A DNA stretch of 64,000 nt from Bacteroidetes bacterium GWB2_32_14 (GTDB lineage Bacteria; Bacteroidota; Bacteroidia; Bacteroidales; UBA12077), in NCBI GenBank assembly GCA_001768235.1, contig MENK01000033.1, positions 19,126 to 83,125 of the forward strand, written 5' to 3'. This document shows, piece after piece, positions 35,083 to 43,457 of this stretch (positions are counted from its first letter, which is position 1; each line of letters starts with the position of its first letter). A program made the translations under genes and the position numbers. The notes below the pieces were generated by a model. It worked only from the letters and a program-made list of their open reading frames with translations. It was not told the DNA's origin and searched no databases.

Positions 35083-37593
35083 ATGGATGCTAAATTTTCT
35101 CAAAGAATAAAAGACGTTTTAACATTTAGTAAAGAAGAAGCTGTTCGTTTAGGTAATGCCTACATTGGGACAGAACACTTGTTTTTAGGAATATTGCGCG
35201 AAGGAGAAGGATTAGCTATAAATATTCTTGAGAATTTAAATATTGACTTAACTAATTTGAAAACAACAATAGAACGAAGAATTCGTTCTGAAGAAAATTT
35301 CAAATTACCTGATACTGATAATATTCCTTTATTTAAAACTGCTGAAAGAGCTTTAAAGCTAGTTTATTTAGAAGCTAAATCGTTTAATAGCTCAACAATA
35401 AACACGGGACATTTATTATTAGCTATTCTAAAAGATGAAAATAGTTTAGTAACACAGATTCTTGAAGAACACCATATTGATTATCATGCTATTCGCTCAG
35501 AAATGGAAAATAAACAGCCCGAAGCTAAGAGTGATTATGAAGACGAAGAAAATGAGATACCTTTTGGTGGCAGTAAAAATCCTTCACAACAAGGACAAAA
35601 ACCAAAGTCGGATACGCCTGTTTTAGATAATTTTGGTATTGATTTAACCAAAGCGGCCGAAGACAACGCACTTGATCCAATTGTTGGACGGGAAAAGGAA
35701 ATAGAACGATTAGCCCAGATATTAAGCAGGAGAAAGAAGAACAACCCTGTATTAATTGGTGAACCAGGAGTTGGAAAATCTGCTATAGTTGAAGGATTGG
35801 CATTGCGCATAGTTCAACGGAAAGTTTCAAGAGTATTGTTTGATAAGCGTGTTATAACATTAGATCTTGCATCAATAGTTGCGGGAACAAAATACCGTGG
35901 CCAGTTTGAAGAGAGAATGAAAGCAATATTAAATGAGCTTTCAAAATCAACAAATGTGATATTGTTTATTGATGAGATTCACACAATAGTTGGTGCTGGT
36001 GGAGCTACAGGTTCTCTTGATGCAGCGAATATGCTCAAACCTGCTTTAGCCCGAGGAGAAATTCAATGTATTGGTGCAACAACTCTTGATGAATATCGTC
36101 AACACATTGAAAAAGATGGTGCTCTTGAAAGAAGATTCCAAAAAATAATGGTTGATCCCACTTCACCTGAAGAAACATTAGAGATTTTACATAATATTAA
36201 AGCTCGCTACGAAGATCATCATAATGTAAATTATACCGAAGAAGCTCTTGAAGCTTGTGTGAAATTAACTATGCGTTATATTTCAGACAGAAATTTACCA
36301 GATAAAGCAATTGATGCGTTAGATGAATCGGGTTCAAGAGTTCATATTTCAAATATTGTTGTTCCTAAAAGAATTATTGAACTGGAAAAACAAATAGAAA
36401 TTGTTAGAAACGAAAAGATAAATGCTGTTAAGAACCAGAATTTTGAATCTGCAGCTAATTTTAGGGATAACGAGAAAAAATTAATTGACAGCCTTGAAAA
36501 AGAAAAAGAAGATTGGGAAAAAGAATTAATTAAAAACAGAGAAACTGTTTCTGACGAAGAAGTAGCAGAAGTAGTTGCCATGATGACCGGTGTTCCTGTA
36601 AAACGTATCGCACAAACTGAAGGAACCCGATTAATGAAAATGGGTGACGAAATAAAGAAAAGTGTTATTGGACAGGATGAAGCAATTGAAAAAATTGTTA
36701 AATCAATTCAAAGAAACAGGGCTGGATTAAAAGATCCGAATAAACCAATTGGAACATTTATATTTTTAGGCCCTACAGGTGTTGGAAAAACTCAACTAGC
36801 CAAAATTCTTGCTTTATATTTATTTGATAGTGTTGATAACCTGATACGAATGGATATGAGTGAGTATATGGAGAAATTTTCTGTATCCCGATTGGTTGGT
36901 GCCCCTCCCGGATATATTGGTTACGAAGAAGGCGGGCAGCTAACTGAGAAAGTTCGCAGAAAACCATATTCGGTTGTATTGCTTGATGAAATTGAAAAAG
37001 CACATCCTGATATTTTTCATTTATTATTACAAGTACTTGATGAAGGGCAACTTACCGATAGTTTAGGAAGAAGAATTGATTTTAGAAATACCATTATTAT
37101 AATGACATCAAATATTGGTAGTCGCCAATTAAAAGATTTTGGACAAGGTGTTGGTTTTTCAACAAGTGCAAAACAAGATTCATCAAGCCAACATGCAAAA
37201 AGTGTTATACAAAATGCACTAAAACGTTCGTTTGCTCCCGAATTTTTAAACAGGCTTGATGATGTTGTTATCTTTAATTCTTTAAGTAAAGATCATATTT
37301 ATAAAATAATTGATATTGAATTAAAGGGACTTTTTGAACGTGTCAGGGCTTTAGGATACCAGATTGAAATAACTCAGGATGCAAAGGATTATGTTACAGA
37401 GAAAGGCTTTGACGCTGATTTTGGAGCCCGCCCTCTAAAACGTGCAATTCAAAAATATCTTGAAGATCCTATGGCTGAAGCAATTATAAAATCAACATTG
37501 AAGCAGGGAGATATCTTATTAGTAGAATATGATAAAGAAAAGGATGAAATACGCATAAAACCAACAAAAAAAATAAAAAAGGAAAAACAATAA
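35083..37593 (+). CDS. clpC: ClpC-type AAA+ unfoldase/chaperone
   Basis: An 836-residue Hsp100 ATPase that unfolds proteins for the ClpP protease. Domains in order: two N-terminal Clp-N repeats (1-140), AAA-1 with Walker A GEPGVGKSA and Walker B LFIDEIH, a middle coil with a UVR motif (NAVKNQNFESAANFRDNEKKL) that marks ClpC rather than ClpB, AAA-2 with GPTGVGKTQ and VLLDEIEKAHP, and a C-terminal D2-small domain (FDADFGARPLKRAIQKYLEDP). An IGF-like ClpP loop cannot be pointed out. Preceded by its own promoter region and followed by a terminator. Confidence 0.95.
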   Translation: MDAKFSQRIKDVLTFSKEEAVRLGNAYIGTEHLFLGILREGEGLAINILENLNIDLTNLKTTIERRIRSEENFKLPDTDNIPLFKTAERALKLVYLEAKSFNSSTINTGHLLLAILKDENSLVTQILEEHHIDYHAIRSEMENKQPEAKSDYEDEENEIPFGGSKNPSQQGQKPKSDTPVLDNFGIDLTKAAEDNALDPIVGREKEIERLAQILSRRKKNNPVLIGEPGVGKSAIVEGLALRIVQRKVSRVLFDKRVITLDLASIVAGTKYRGQFEERMKAILNELSKSTNVILFIDEIHTIVGAGGATGSLDAANMLKPALARGEIQCIGATTLDEYRQHIEKDGALERRFQKIMVDPTSPEETLEILHNIKARYEDHHNVNYTEEALEACVKLTMRYISDRNLPDKAIDALDESGSRVHISNIVVPKRIIELEKQIEIVRNEKINAVKNQNFESAANFRDNEKKLIDSLEKEKEDWEKELIKNRETVSDEEVAEVVAMMTGVPVKRIAQTEGTRLMKMGDEIKKSVIGQDEAIEKIVKSIQRNRAGLKDPNKPIGTFIFLGPTGVGKTQLAKILALYLFDSVDNLIRMDMSEYMEKFSVSRLVGAPPGYIGYEEGGQLTEKVRRKPYSVVLLDEIEKAHPDIFHLLLQVLDEGQLTDSLGRRIDFRNTIIIMTSNIGSRQLKDFGQGVGFSTSAKQDSSSQHAKSVIQNALKRSFAPEFLNRLDDVVIFNSLSKDHIYKIIDIELKGLFERVRALGYQIEITQDAKDYVTEKGFDADFGARPLKRAIQKYLEDPMAEAIIKSTLKQGDILLVEYDKEKDEIRIKPTKKIKKEKQ

Positions 37594-37599
37594 ATGAAC

Positions 37600-37637
37600 A
37601 AAAGCCTTACATGAACTGTTAAATGTAAGGCTTTTTA
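37600..37637 (+). terminator. Terminator after clpC
   Basis: AAAGCCTTACAT (37601-37612) pairs with ATGTAAGGCTTT (37623-37634), loop 10 nt, then T-run. Confidence 0.88.
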
Positions 37638-37658
37638 ATTTTAACAAATTTAAATAAT

Positions 37659-38174
37659 ATGGATAAAAATAATAACAAGGTAAAATTTAAAGGAAACTAT
37701 ATTACTTTAGCAGGTAGGGAAACTAAAGTTAATGATAAAGCTGTTGATTTTACTGTCATAAACATTAACTTATCTCCTGTGAAATTATCTGATTACAATA
37801 ATAAAGTAAAAATTCTTTCGGTTTTTCCTTCTATAGATACCGGGGTTTGTTCAAAACAGAATCACCGATTTAATGAAGAAGCCGGAAAATTAAGCAATGA
37901 TGTTGTAATTTTGGCAATTTCTAACGATTTACCTTTTGCATTAAACCGTTTTTGTGGTGCCGAGGGGATTAATAACTTAATTACCCTATCAGATCATAAA
38001 GATTTGGATTTTGCATTAAAATATGGTTTTTTAATAGAAGAATTAAGGCTTCTTGCGCGTGGAGTTATTGTAATTGATAAACAAAATATTGTGAGATATG
38101 TCGAATATGTTCCTGAAGTTACAACTGAACCCGATTATGATTCTGCTTTAGAAGTTGCGAAAAGATATGTGTAG
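37659..38174 (+). CDS. tpx: Thiol peroxidase (Tpx, atypical 2-Cys peroxiredoxin)
   Basis: A 171-residue peroxiredoxin reducing H2O2 and alkyl hydroperoxides with thioredoxin. Peroxidatic Cys64 lies in PSIDTGVCSKQNHRFNEE and resolving Cys99 in LNRFCGAEG, the Tpx spacing. The N-terminal GNYITLAGRETKVNDKAVDF matches the family start. No signal peptide, so cytoplasmic. It is 66 bp after clpC, with the terminator between, so it is transcribed separately. Confidence 0.93.
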   Translation: MDKNNNKVKFKGNYITLAGRETKVNDKAVDFTVININLSPVKLSDYNNKVKILSVFPSIDTGVCSKQNHRFNEEAGKLSNDVVILAISNDLPFALNRFCGAEGINNLITLSDHKDLDFALKYGFLIEELRLLARGVIVIDKQNIVRYVEYVPEVTTEPDYDSALEVAKRYV

Positions 38175-38275
38175 ATTTTTTCTTTATAAAAAAAGTTGAA
38201 TTTTATAATATTCTGATTTAAATTTATTGCGTATTCAAGTAAGTTAATCCTTAGTATTAATTAAAATTTATCTTT

Positions 38276-38413
38276 ATGTCGCACGAAAAAACCATTAACG
38301 ACGGTAAAAAGAAAAAGGCTCCGGCAAAAAGTTTAAAAGAAAGAAGAGCCGAGAAAAAAGCAAAACATGAAGAACCAAAACATGCAAGGAAAGCACGACA
38401 AAAACAATTGTAA
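38276..38413 (+). CDS. Small very basic protein, 45 residues
   Basis: A short frame from ATG 38276 to TAA at 38411-38413, starting MSHEKTINDGKKKKAPAK. More than a third of its 45 residues are Lys or Arg, with an Ala/Lys-rich core (KSLKERRAEKKAKHEEPKHA). It has a reasonable upstream spacer and a terminator right after, so it is a real transcription unit and not chance. Similar small Lys/Ala peptides occur in Bacteroidota but have no known role; nucleic-acid or ribosome binding is plausible from the charge. Confidence 0.7.
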   Translation: MSHEKTINDGKKKKAPAKSLKERRAEKKAKHEEPKHARKARQKQL

Positions 38414-38421
38414 AAATTATT

Positions 38422-38446
38422 AAAACCCGGATTTAACCGGGTTTTA
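38422..38446 (+). terminator. Terminator after the small basic gene
   Basis: AAAACCCGG-ATTTAA-CCGGGTTTT, nine-pair stem; it also faces the end of the converging rnhA. Confidence 0.8.
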
Positions 38447-38467
38447 ATGTTCTAGTTAGAAAAATTC

Positions 38468-38977
38468 TTATGGTTTTTCATTCACTTGTTGCCTTAATAA
38501 TTTTCGGCAAAGGATATCAACCTCCCGGTTATAATTTGGCGTTCCTGACATTTTCTGGTGTGCTTTAACTTTTATCAATTCGATATTTAATGAATTCATA
38601 AGTTCAATTAATTTTATGACTAAATCATAATTTTGAATTTGATTACCCCTATTTGTTTTAAAGTTCTTTGATATTAATTTATTAGTTCTGAGAGAAATCC
38701 CAACAATATATTGACTATCAGTAAATAGTTTGATTGAATTATACACGATTTGTTTTTTTAATATAAATTCTAATGATTCAATTACAGCTGTGATTTCCAT
38801 TCTATTGTGAGTTGTTTTGGTTGCAATGCCTTTTAATTCAACTTTTTCGTTGTTGTAAAAAATTAAAGCAGCCCACCCCCCTATTTGATATTGTGGATTG
38901 CAACTTCCATCGGTATATATTTCGATATTCTGACTATTCAATATGCAATAATTATTCAAAAAATTATAAGATTTCAA
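38468..38977 (-). CDS. rnhA: Ribonuclease HI
   Basis: A 169-residue nuclease cleaving RNA in RNA-DNA hybrids. The DEDD catalytic set is visible: Asp in IEIYTDGSCNPQ, Glu in HNRMEITAVIE, Asp in KLFTDSQYIV, and Asp in the C-terminal YNREVDILCRKL. The start used adds 17 residues before the first strand (MKSYNFLNNYCILNSQ); a later start is not obvious. It converges with the small basic gene. Confidence 0.9.
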   Translation of the reverse strand: MKSYNFLNNYCILNSQNIEIYTDGSCNPQYQIGGWAALIFYNNEKVELKGIATKTTHNRMEITAVIESLEFILKKQIVYNSIKLFTDSQYIVGISLRTNKLISKNFKTNRGNQIQNYDLVIKLIELMNSLNIELIKVKAHQKMSGTPNYNREVDILCRKLLRQQVNEKP

Positions 38978-39163
38978 TATTAGTCATTTTAAGCAGGAAA
39001 CAAGAATATCTTTGGAATTGCTAAAAAAATAAATGCTGTTTTTTATATAGGTTCTAAAAGCATTGTTCTTACCTCTTATACTAATAATTTTATCTTTACT
39101 CATAATTGTTTTTATTTGCAATTTAATCCTGTTTGCATGTAATTTTAAAAGTTAATATTAAAA

Positions 39164-39616
39164 ATGGAAAGAACAAAGCTTAAAAAGAAACTTATTGATA
39201 CTTGCCTGGTATTATTGCAAGCACGAGCCGATAGTGCTAAAAAAGCTATGGAAGAATTACAACAAAGTGCAAATGAATATGGATTGCCTAAAGACCGATA
39301 TGATTCTTTCAGGGCGCAGGTATTAAGAAAGAGGGATCTTTTTGCCGAGCAATATCAAAAAGCACTTGACGAAATGGAGCTAATCCAAAAAATTGATTCT
39401 GATAGAATTGTTGAACAAGTTGAATTTGGAAGCATTGTAATAACCAATAAGCAAAAACTGTTTGTTTCGGTGAGTTTGGGCAAAATTGAACTTGGAAACG
39501 AACAATTTTATGCTATTTCAATTCAGGTTCCTATTTTTAAAGCTATTCAGAATAAAAAAGCAGGAGAAAATTTTGAGTTTAATGGAAATAAATATGAGAT
39601 TTTGGAAATATTTTAA
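39164..39616 (+). CDS. GreA/GreB-like C-terminal-domain protein
   Basis: A 150-residue protein with an N-terminal coiled coil (MERTKLKKKLIDTCLVLLQARADSAKKAMEELQQSANEYG to about residue 80) and a C-terminal beta domain (VEFGSIVITNKQKLFVSVSLGKIELGNEQFYAIS, then ENFEFNGNKYEILEIF) like the GreA/GreB FKBP-like domain that docks on the RNA polymerase secondary channel rim. The acidic coil tip pair of true Gre factors is not clear, so RNA cleavage activity is doubtful. It might be an RNAP-associated or Rnk-like factor. Family assignment is from overall pattern. Confidence 0.6.
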   Translation: MERTKLKKKLIDTCLVLLQARADSAKKAMEELQQSANEYGLPKDRYDSFRAQVLRKRDLFAEQYQKALDEMELIQKIDSDRIVEQVEFGSIVITNKQKLFVSVSLGKIELGNEQFYAISIQVPIFKAIQNKKAGENFEFNGNKYEILEIF

Positions 39617-39628
39617 GCTTATGGTAAT

Positions 39629-39661
39629 AAAAAAATGCCGGAAAAATTTCGGCATTTTTTA
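39629..39661 (+). terminator. Terminator after the Gre-like gene
   Basis: AAAAATGCCG pairs with CGGCATTTTT across a 9-nt loop, followed by T; A-run on the other side allows termination of the converging gene at 39679 too. Confidence 0.85.
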
Positions 39662-39678
39662 TGAAAATTATATCTTTT

Positions 39679-39936
39679 TTAGTTGCAAGTTAAGTTATCA
39701 TAGGATGATTGGTATATATCATCTAAATTGTCACAATCGCTATCTAAATATTCTTTAAGGGCATCTTTATAATCGTTACAATTTGCCGATGGATCAGATA
39801 TGTAATCCAAACTAGCTGAAGTTATATCATTCAACAAATTAGTACATGATACAGGATTATCTTCTTCGCAGGAATTAAAGATAACAGGAACAGCTATTAA
39901 AGCTGCTGCAGCTAAAATAAGTAGAATTTTTTTCAT
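39679..39936 (-). CDS. Small cysteine-containing lipoprotein
   Basis: An 85-residue exported peptide: signal (MKKILLILAAAALIAVPVIF) and lipobox NSC with Cys23. The 60-residue mature part is acidic and has four further Cys (31, 53, 68, 84), enough for two disulfides, in an otherwise simple helical sequence (NDYKDALKEYLDSDCDNLDDIY). No family recognised. It stands alone between two transcripts. Confidence 0.7.
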   Translation of the reverse strand: MKKILLILAAAALIAVPVIFNSCEEDNPVSCTNLLNDITSASLDYISDPSANCNDYKDALKEYLDSDCDNLDDIYQSSYDNLTCN

Positions 39937-40119
39937 AATTGTATAGTTTAGGGTTTGTTAAAAAAGCAATTAATAATTTGAAATAAATATAAGAATTAAT
40001 TGAATTGGTTATAAATATATTATTATATATTTTATTAAAATTCTGTTTTCGCTGTTAGAAATCCTTAGATTAAGGATAAATGAATATAAATTGATGACAG
40101 AGTATTGAATGTTTCCAAG

Positions 40120-41337
40120 CTATATAACTTTTCTTTCTTCAACTTCTTTAAAGACACGTAAGAAGTTGCCTCCCCAAATTTTTCGAATATCTTTTTTTGT
40201 ATATCCACGATTTAAAAGTTCTACAGTAATATTCTTCATTTCGCTAACATCAATGCAACCGGTAACACCACCCCCGCCATCTAAATCGGTACCAATACCC
40301 ACGTAATCAATACCTATGGTTTTAACAACATAATCAATATGATCAACAACATCGGAAACAGTTGCAAGTTCTTTTGGGTATTTTTGATCAGTTTCTTCCC
40401 ATTCTATATGCATTTGTTTACGTTGATCATCAGTTAAATTGTCGAAATGATTATACCTTTCGCGAAGAACATTGAAAGCAGAATCTCTTTCAGGATAAGG
40501 CAAAGGAGTTTTAACATAATCACTTAAAATACAAATCTGAATTACTCCGTTATTTTCTTTTAAAGCCTGAAGCATTTCGTCTGAAAAATTTCTGGGATTA
40601 TCACATATTGCACGTACGCTGGAGTGTGAAGCGATTACAGGAGTTTTTGACAATTTTAGAACATCAAAGTACGCGGAATCAGAAATATGAGAAACATCGA
40701 TAATCATACCCAAACGATTCATTTCTTTCACAACATCTTCACCAAAACTGCTCAAACCATTATACTCCGCTCCTTTTTTATCGGTAGATGAATCGCAAAT
40801 ATCGTTATTCCTGGTATGACATAAGGTAATATATCGTGCACCTAAATCATAAAATTCTTTGATATTCTTTAAATCATTACCAATGGGGTAACCATTTTCT
40901 AAACCAATGTAAACAGTACTTTTTCCACTTTTTTTAATATTATAAATGTCTTTAGCATTTAATGCTATTTGGGCCTGGTCCGGGTATAATGAAATTTTTT
41001 CATGTAAAGCATTAAAAATATCTAAAGCTCTGTTTTTTGCTCTTATATTTCCTTCGGTATTTCTTTCGCCCTGACTAACAAAAACAGCCATAAAAACACC
41101 ATCCAGCCGGCCGGCTTTCATTCTTGGAAAATCAACTCTGGATCGGGATTCTCCAAAATCGTTCCATTTTCCAACATCAAAACCTTCGTCAAGGAAATTT
41201 AAAGGTGTGTCGGTATGAGTATCGATGGAGATAATATTATTATGAACTTTCTCAGCACGTTTAGGTGAATTTTGCTTACATGCAGAAGTAATTATTAATC
41301 CAAAAATAAGGATTAATGATAGTTTTATGATTTTCAT
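40120..41337 (-). CDS. Membrane dipeptidase (peptidase M19) lipoprotein
   Basis: A 405-residue zinc dipeptidase. Signal peptide with lipobox (IITSACKQ, Cys20). The amidohydrolase-like barrel has the first zinc ligands His41 and Asp43 in IDTHTDTPLNF, the Glu ligand in VYIGLENGYPIG, and later ligands in TLCHTRNNDICDSSTDKKG and VIASHSSVRAICDNPRNF. It cleaves dipeptides, including those with D-residues, at the cell surface or in the periplasm. The C-terminal GTDLDGGGGVTGCIDVSEM is also typical. Confidence 0.92.
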   Translation of the reverse strand: MKIIKLSLILIFGLIITSACKQNSPKRAEKVHNNIISIDTHTDTPLNFLDEGFDVGKWNDFGESRSRVDFPRMKAGRLDGVFMAVFVSQGERNTEGNIRAKNRALDIFNALHEKISLYPDQAQIALNAKDIYNIKKSGKSTVYIGLENGYPIGNDLKNIKEFYDLGARYITLCHTRNNDICDSSTDKKGAEYNGLSSFGEDVVKEMNRLGMIIDVSHISDSAYFDVLKLSKTPVIASHSSVRAICDNPRNFSDEMLQALKENNGVIQICILSDYVKTPLPYPERDSAFNVLRERYNHFDNLTDDQRKQMHIEWEETDQKYPKELATVSDVVDHIDYVVKTIGIDYVGIGTDLDGGGGVTGCIDVSEMKNITVELLNRGYTKKDIRKIWGGNFLRVFKEVEERKVI

Positions 41338-41402
41338 TATCTAAAGTTTTGAGTATATAATTTTTTAGACAAAGGAAAGTAGAAATTGTTTAATCTAAAG
41401 AA

Positions 41403-42140
41403 TCAATATCTTTTCCCATCTTGCCGAACCATTGGAACGAATCGAACAGGAGCAACAACTTTTTTTATAAGCTTTCCATTTTTCTTTTCAAGCAAAATCA
41501 ATTCCTGAACAATACTTCCTCCCAGGGGAATAATCATTTTTCCTCCTTCTTTAAGCTGCTCTTCTAATGGTTTAGGAATATCTGATGGAGCACATGTAAC
41601 AATTATCGCATCGAAAGGTGAATACTCCTCCCAGCCTTTGTATCCATCGCCAATTTTGGAATATATATTTTTATAACCCAAATCAGATAAAAGAACTGAA
41701 GCAGATTTGCCTAGTATTTCAACTATTTCTATTGTATAAACTTTATCAACAATCTCAGATAAAACTGCTGCCTGATATCCTGAGCCTGTGCCAATTTCAA
41801 GAACTTTCATGCTTGGTTTTAACTCGAGAATCTCTGTCATTAAAGCAACAATATAGGGTTGCGAAATAGTTTGGCCTTCGCCAATAGGTAACGGACGATC
41901 TTCATAGGCCATACGTTCGTAGTTTTCAGGAACAAACAGATGTCGTGGAACATTATTCATTGACTGAATTACCTTTTGGTCTTTAATTCCCCTTGCAACA
42001 ATTTGCTCGCGAACCATACGCTGCCGTACTTTCTGGTACTTGTCGTCCTGTTTGGTGTAGTCGATTTTAAAAGATGTTAATAATGCAATGATTAACATTA
42101 ATCTGATAATTCGGGTATTCGTTTGAATCATAGAATACAA
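41403..42140 (-). CDS. pcm: Protein-L-isoaspartate O-methyltransferase, apparently exported
   Basis: A 245-residue SAM-dependent repair enzyme that methylates isoaspartyl residues. Motif I is MKVLEIGTGSGYQAAVLSEI, with ISQPYIVALMTEIL before it and FDAIIVTCAPSDIPKPLEEQLKEGGKMIIPLGG later. The first 25 residues form a hydrophobic stretch (RIIRLMLIIALLTSF) that looks like a signal peptide or anchor, an extension absent from cytosolic Pcm of E. coli. It may act on periplasmic proteins, though its cofactor SAM would then be puzzling. It lies 65 bp from the M19 dipeptidase, same strand. Confidence 0.88.
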   Translation of the reverse strand: MYSMIQTNTRIIRLMLIIALLTSFKIDYTKQDDKYQKVRQRMVREQIVARGIKDQKVIQSMNNVPRHLFVPENYERMAYEDRPLPIGEGQTISQPYIVALMTEILELKPSMKVLEIGTGSGYQAAVLSEIVDKVYTIEIVEILGKSASVLLSDLGYKNIYSKIGDGYKGWEEYSPFDAIIVTCAPSDIPKPLEEQLKEGGKMIIPLGGSIVQELILLEKKNGKLIKKVVAPVRFVPMVRQDGKRY

Positions 42141-42434
42141 TTTTTTGCAAGCTGAAAATTTAAATACATAATATTTATTGGAGCAAAATAAATACCAGAA
42201 AGAAAAAATTCAAAAGCTTTATTTCAAAACAGATATATTTTATGTAAAAATCAGTTCAGTAACATAGTATGAAAGATGTTACTTTATGAAAGAATAATAA
42301 CACCAGAATCCACCAGTGGTGGTTAGTTAGAATACAATTGCTGTTAAAAGCTTTAAAAGAGATAACCATTATTTGTACCTTTTTTCAGGTATAAATAAAA
42401 ATACTATTAGATTATAAGTTTTTTTAATCCATTT

Positions 42435-43340
42435 TTATTTCCAAAGTTTTTCGGGGTACTTTCCGTTTACTGTTAAGTCTTTTATTTTATCAATGACTAT
42501 TGGTTTATCTTCTATGTACGTTACACCAAACCATTGGTCCTTAGCTTCTAATACCTGAACATTAGCTTTCCCGGTATTTACCTGGTGACTAACAATACTT
42601 GGTATATAATATTCTGATTTTAAATTATCAATATTTGTTTTTATGAACCTGGTAAATTCTTCTTCAAGTGCGGGAAAAACATCCGGAGTAAATCCCCAAA
42701 AATTCATAGAAACATACTCATTTCCTGAAAGTACCAAGTCTTTTCCATTGTCATCAGCAACAATAACATCGTATTTCCATCCTATTTTAGTTCGTTCAAT
42801 AATGTCAACCATTTGCATTTTAGGATTCACAGTACAAACACCCCTGGAAACAACACCATGTTCCGACAGGGTATTTTTAAGTAAATACCCAGCCATACAG
42901 TACTTCCCGGTTAAATTGTTTTGTTGGCTTTTCATGTAATCAGCAACTACCTTAAATGCGCTTTTGCCGTAAAAATCGTCTGCATTTATAACAACAAAAG
43001 GTTCATGAATAACATTTTTTGCCATTAGTACAGCATGCCCTGTACCCCAGGGTTTTATTCTTCCTTCGGGAGGAACAATGCCATCGGGCAATTTATCAAG
43101 TTCCTGGAATACATATTCAATTTTTACTTTCTTGCTGTATTTAGCAAATAAAAACTCTTTCATGTCCTTTTCAATATCCTTACGGATAATAAAAACAATT
43201 TTATTGAATCCTGCTTCTATAGCATCATAAACCGAATAATCAATAATTGTTTCACCGCTTGGACCAACCTGGTCAAGTTGTTTTAACCCACCATAACGAC
43301 TGCCCATTCCCGCAGCTAAAACCAATAATGTCAAATTCAT
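42435..43340 (-). CDS. Sugar nucleotidyltransferase (GalU/RfbA-type)
   Basis: A 301-residue nucleotidyltransferase. N-terminal binding signature LAAGMGSRYGGLKQLDQVGPSGETIID, followed by the sugar-binding FVVINADDFYGKSAF, and FWGFTPDVFPALEEEF. It transfers a nucleotide to a sugar 1-phosphate. The nearest named relatives are UTP-glucose-1-phosphate uridylyltransferase-like proteins, but the substrate is uncertain. It follows the sugar MFS transporter on the same strand, 117 bp apart, which suggests a joint role in sugar use. The 294 bp downstream, 42141-42434, have only a short palindrome near 42310. Confidence 0.78.
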   Translation of the reverse strand: MNLTLLVLAAGMGSRYGGLKQLDQVGPSGETIIDYSVYDAIEAGFNKIVFIIRKDIEKDMKEFLFAKYSKKVKIEYVFQELDKLPDGIVPPEGRIKPWGTGHAVLMAKNVIHEPFVVINADDFYGKSAFKVVADYMKSQQNNLTGKYCMAGYLLKNTLSEHGVVSRGVCTVNPKMQMVDIIERTKIGWKYDVIVADDNGKDLVLSGNEYVSMNFWGFTPDVFPALEEEFTRFIKTNIDNLKSEYYIPSIVSHQVNTGKANVQVLEAKDQWFGVTYIEDKPIVIDKIKDLTVNGKYPEKLWK

Positions 43341-43457
43341 AGTTAAGTTTTAAGTTTAAAATTCAAAGTTAAATTGTTTTCAGAAAATTACAATATCCAA
43401 GATTGTTTCAATAGATAAAATGAATAACAGTACCATAAATACTATCATTTAGGAATT

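Noticed and set aside
42308..42322. Short palindrome CCACCAGTGGTGG in the gap after the nucleotidyltransferase
   Set aside because: Only six pairs, no T-run, no second copy seen; not enough to call a site.
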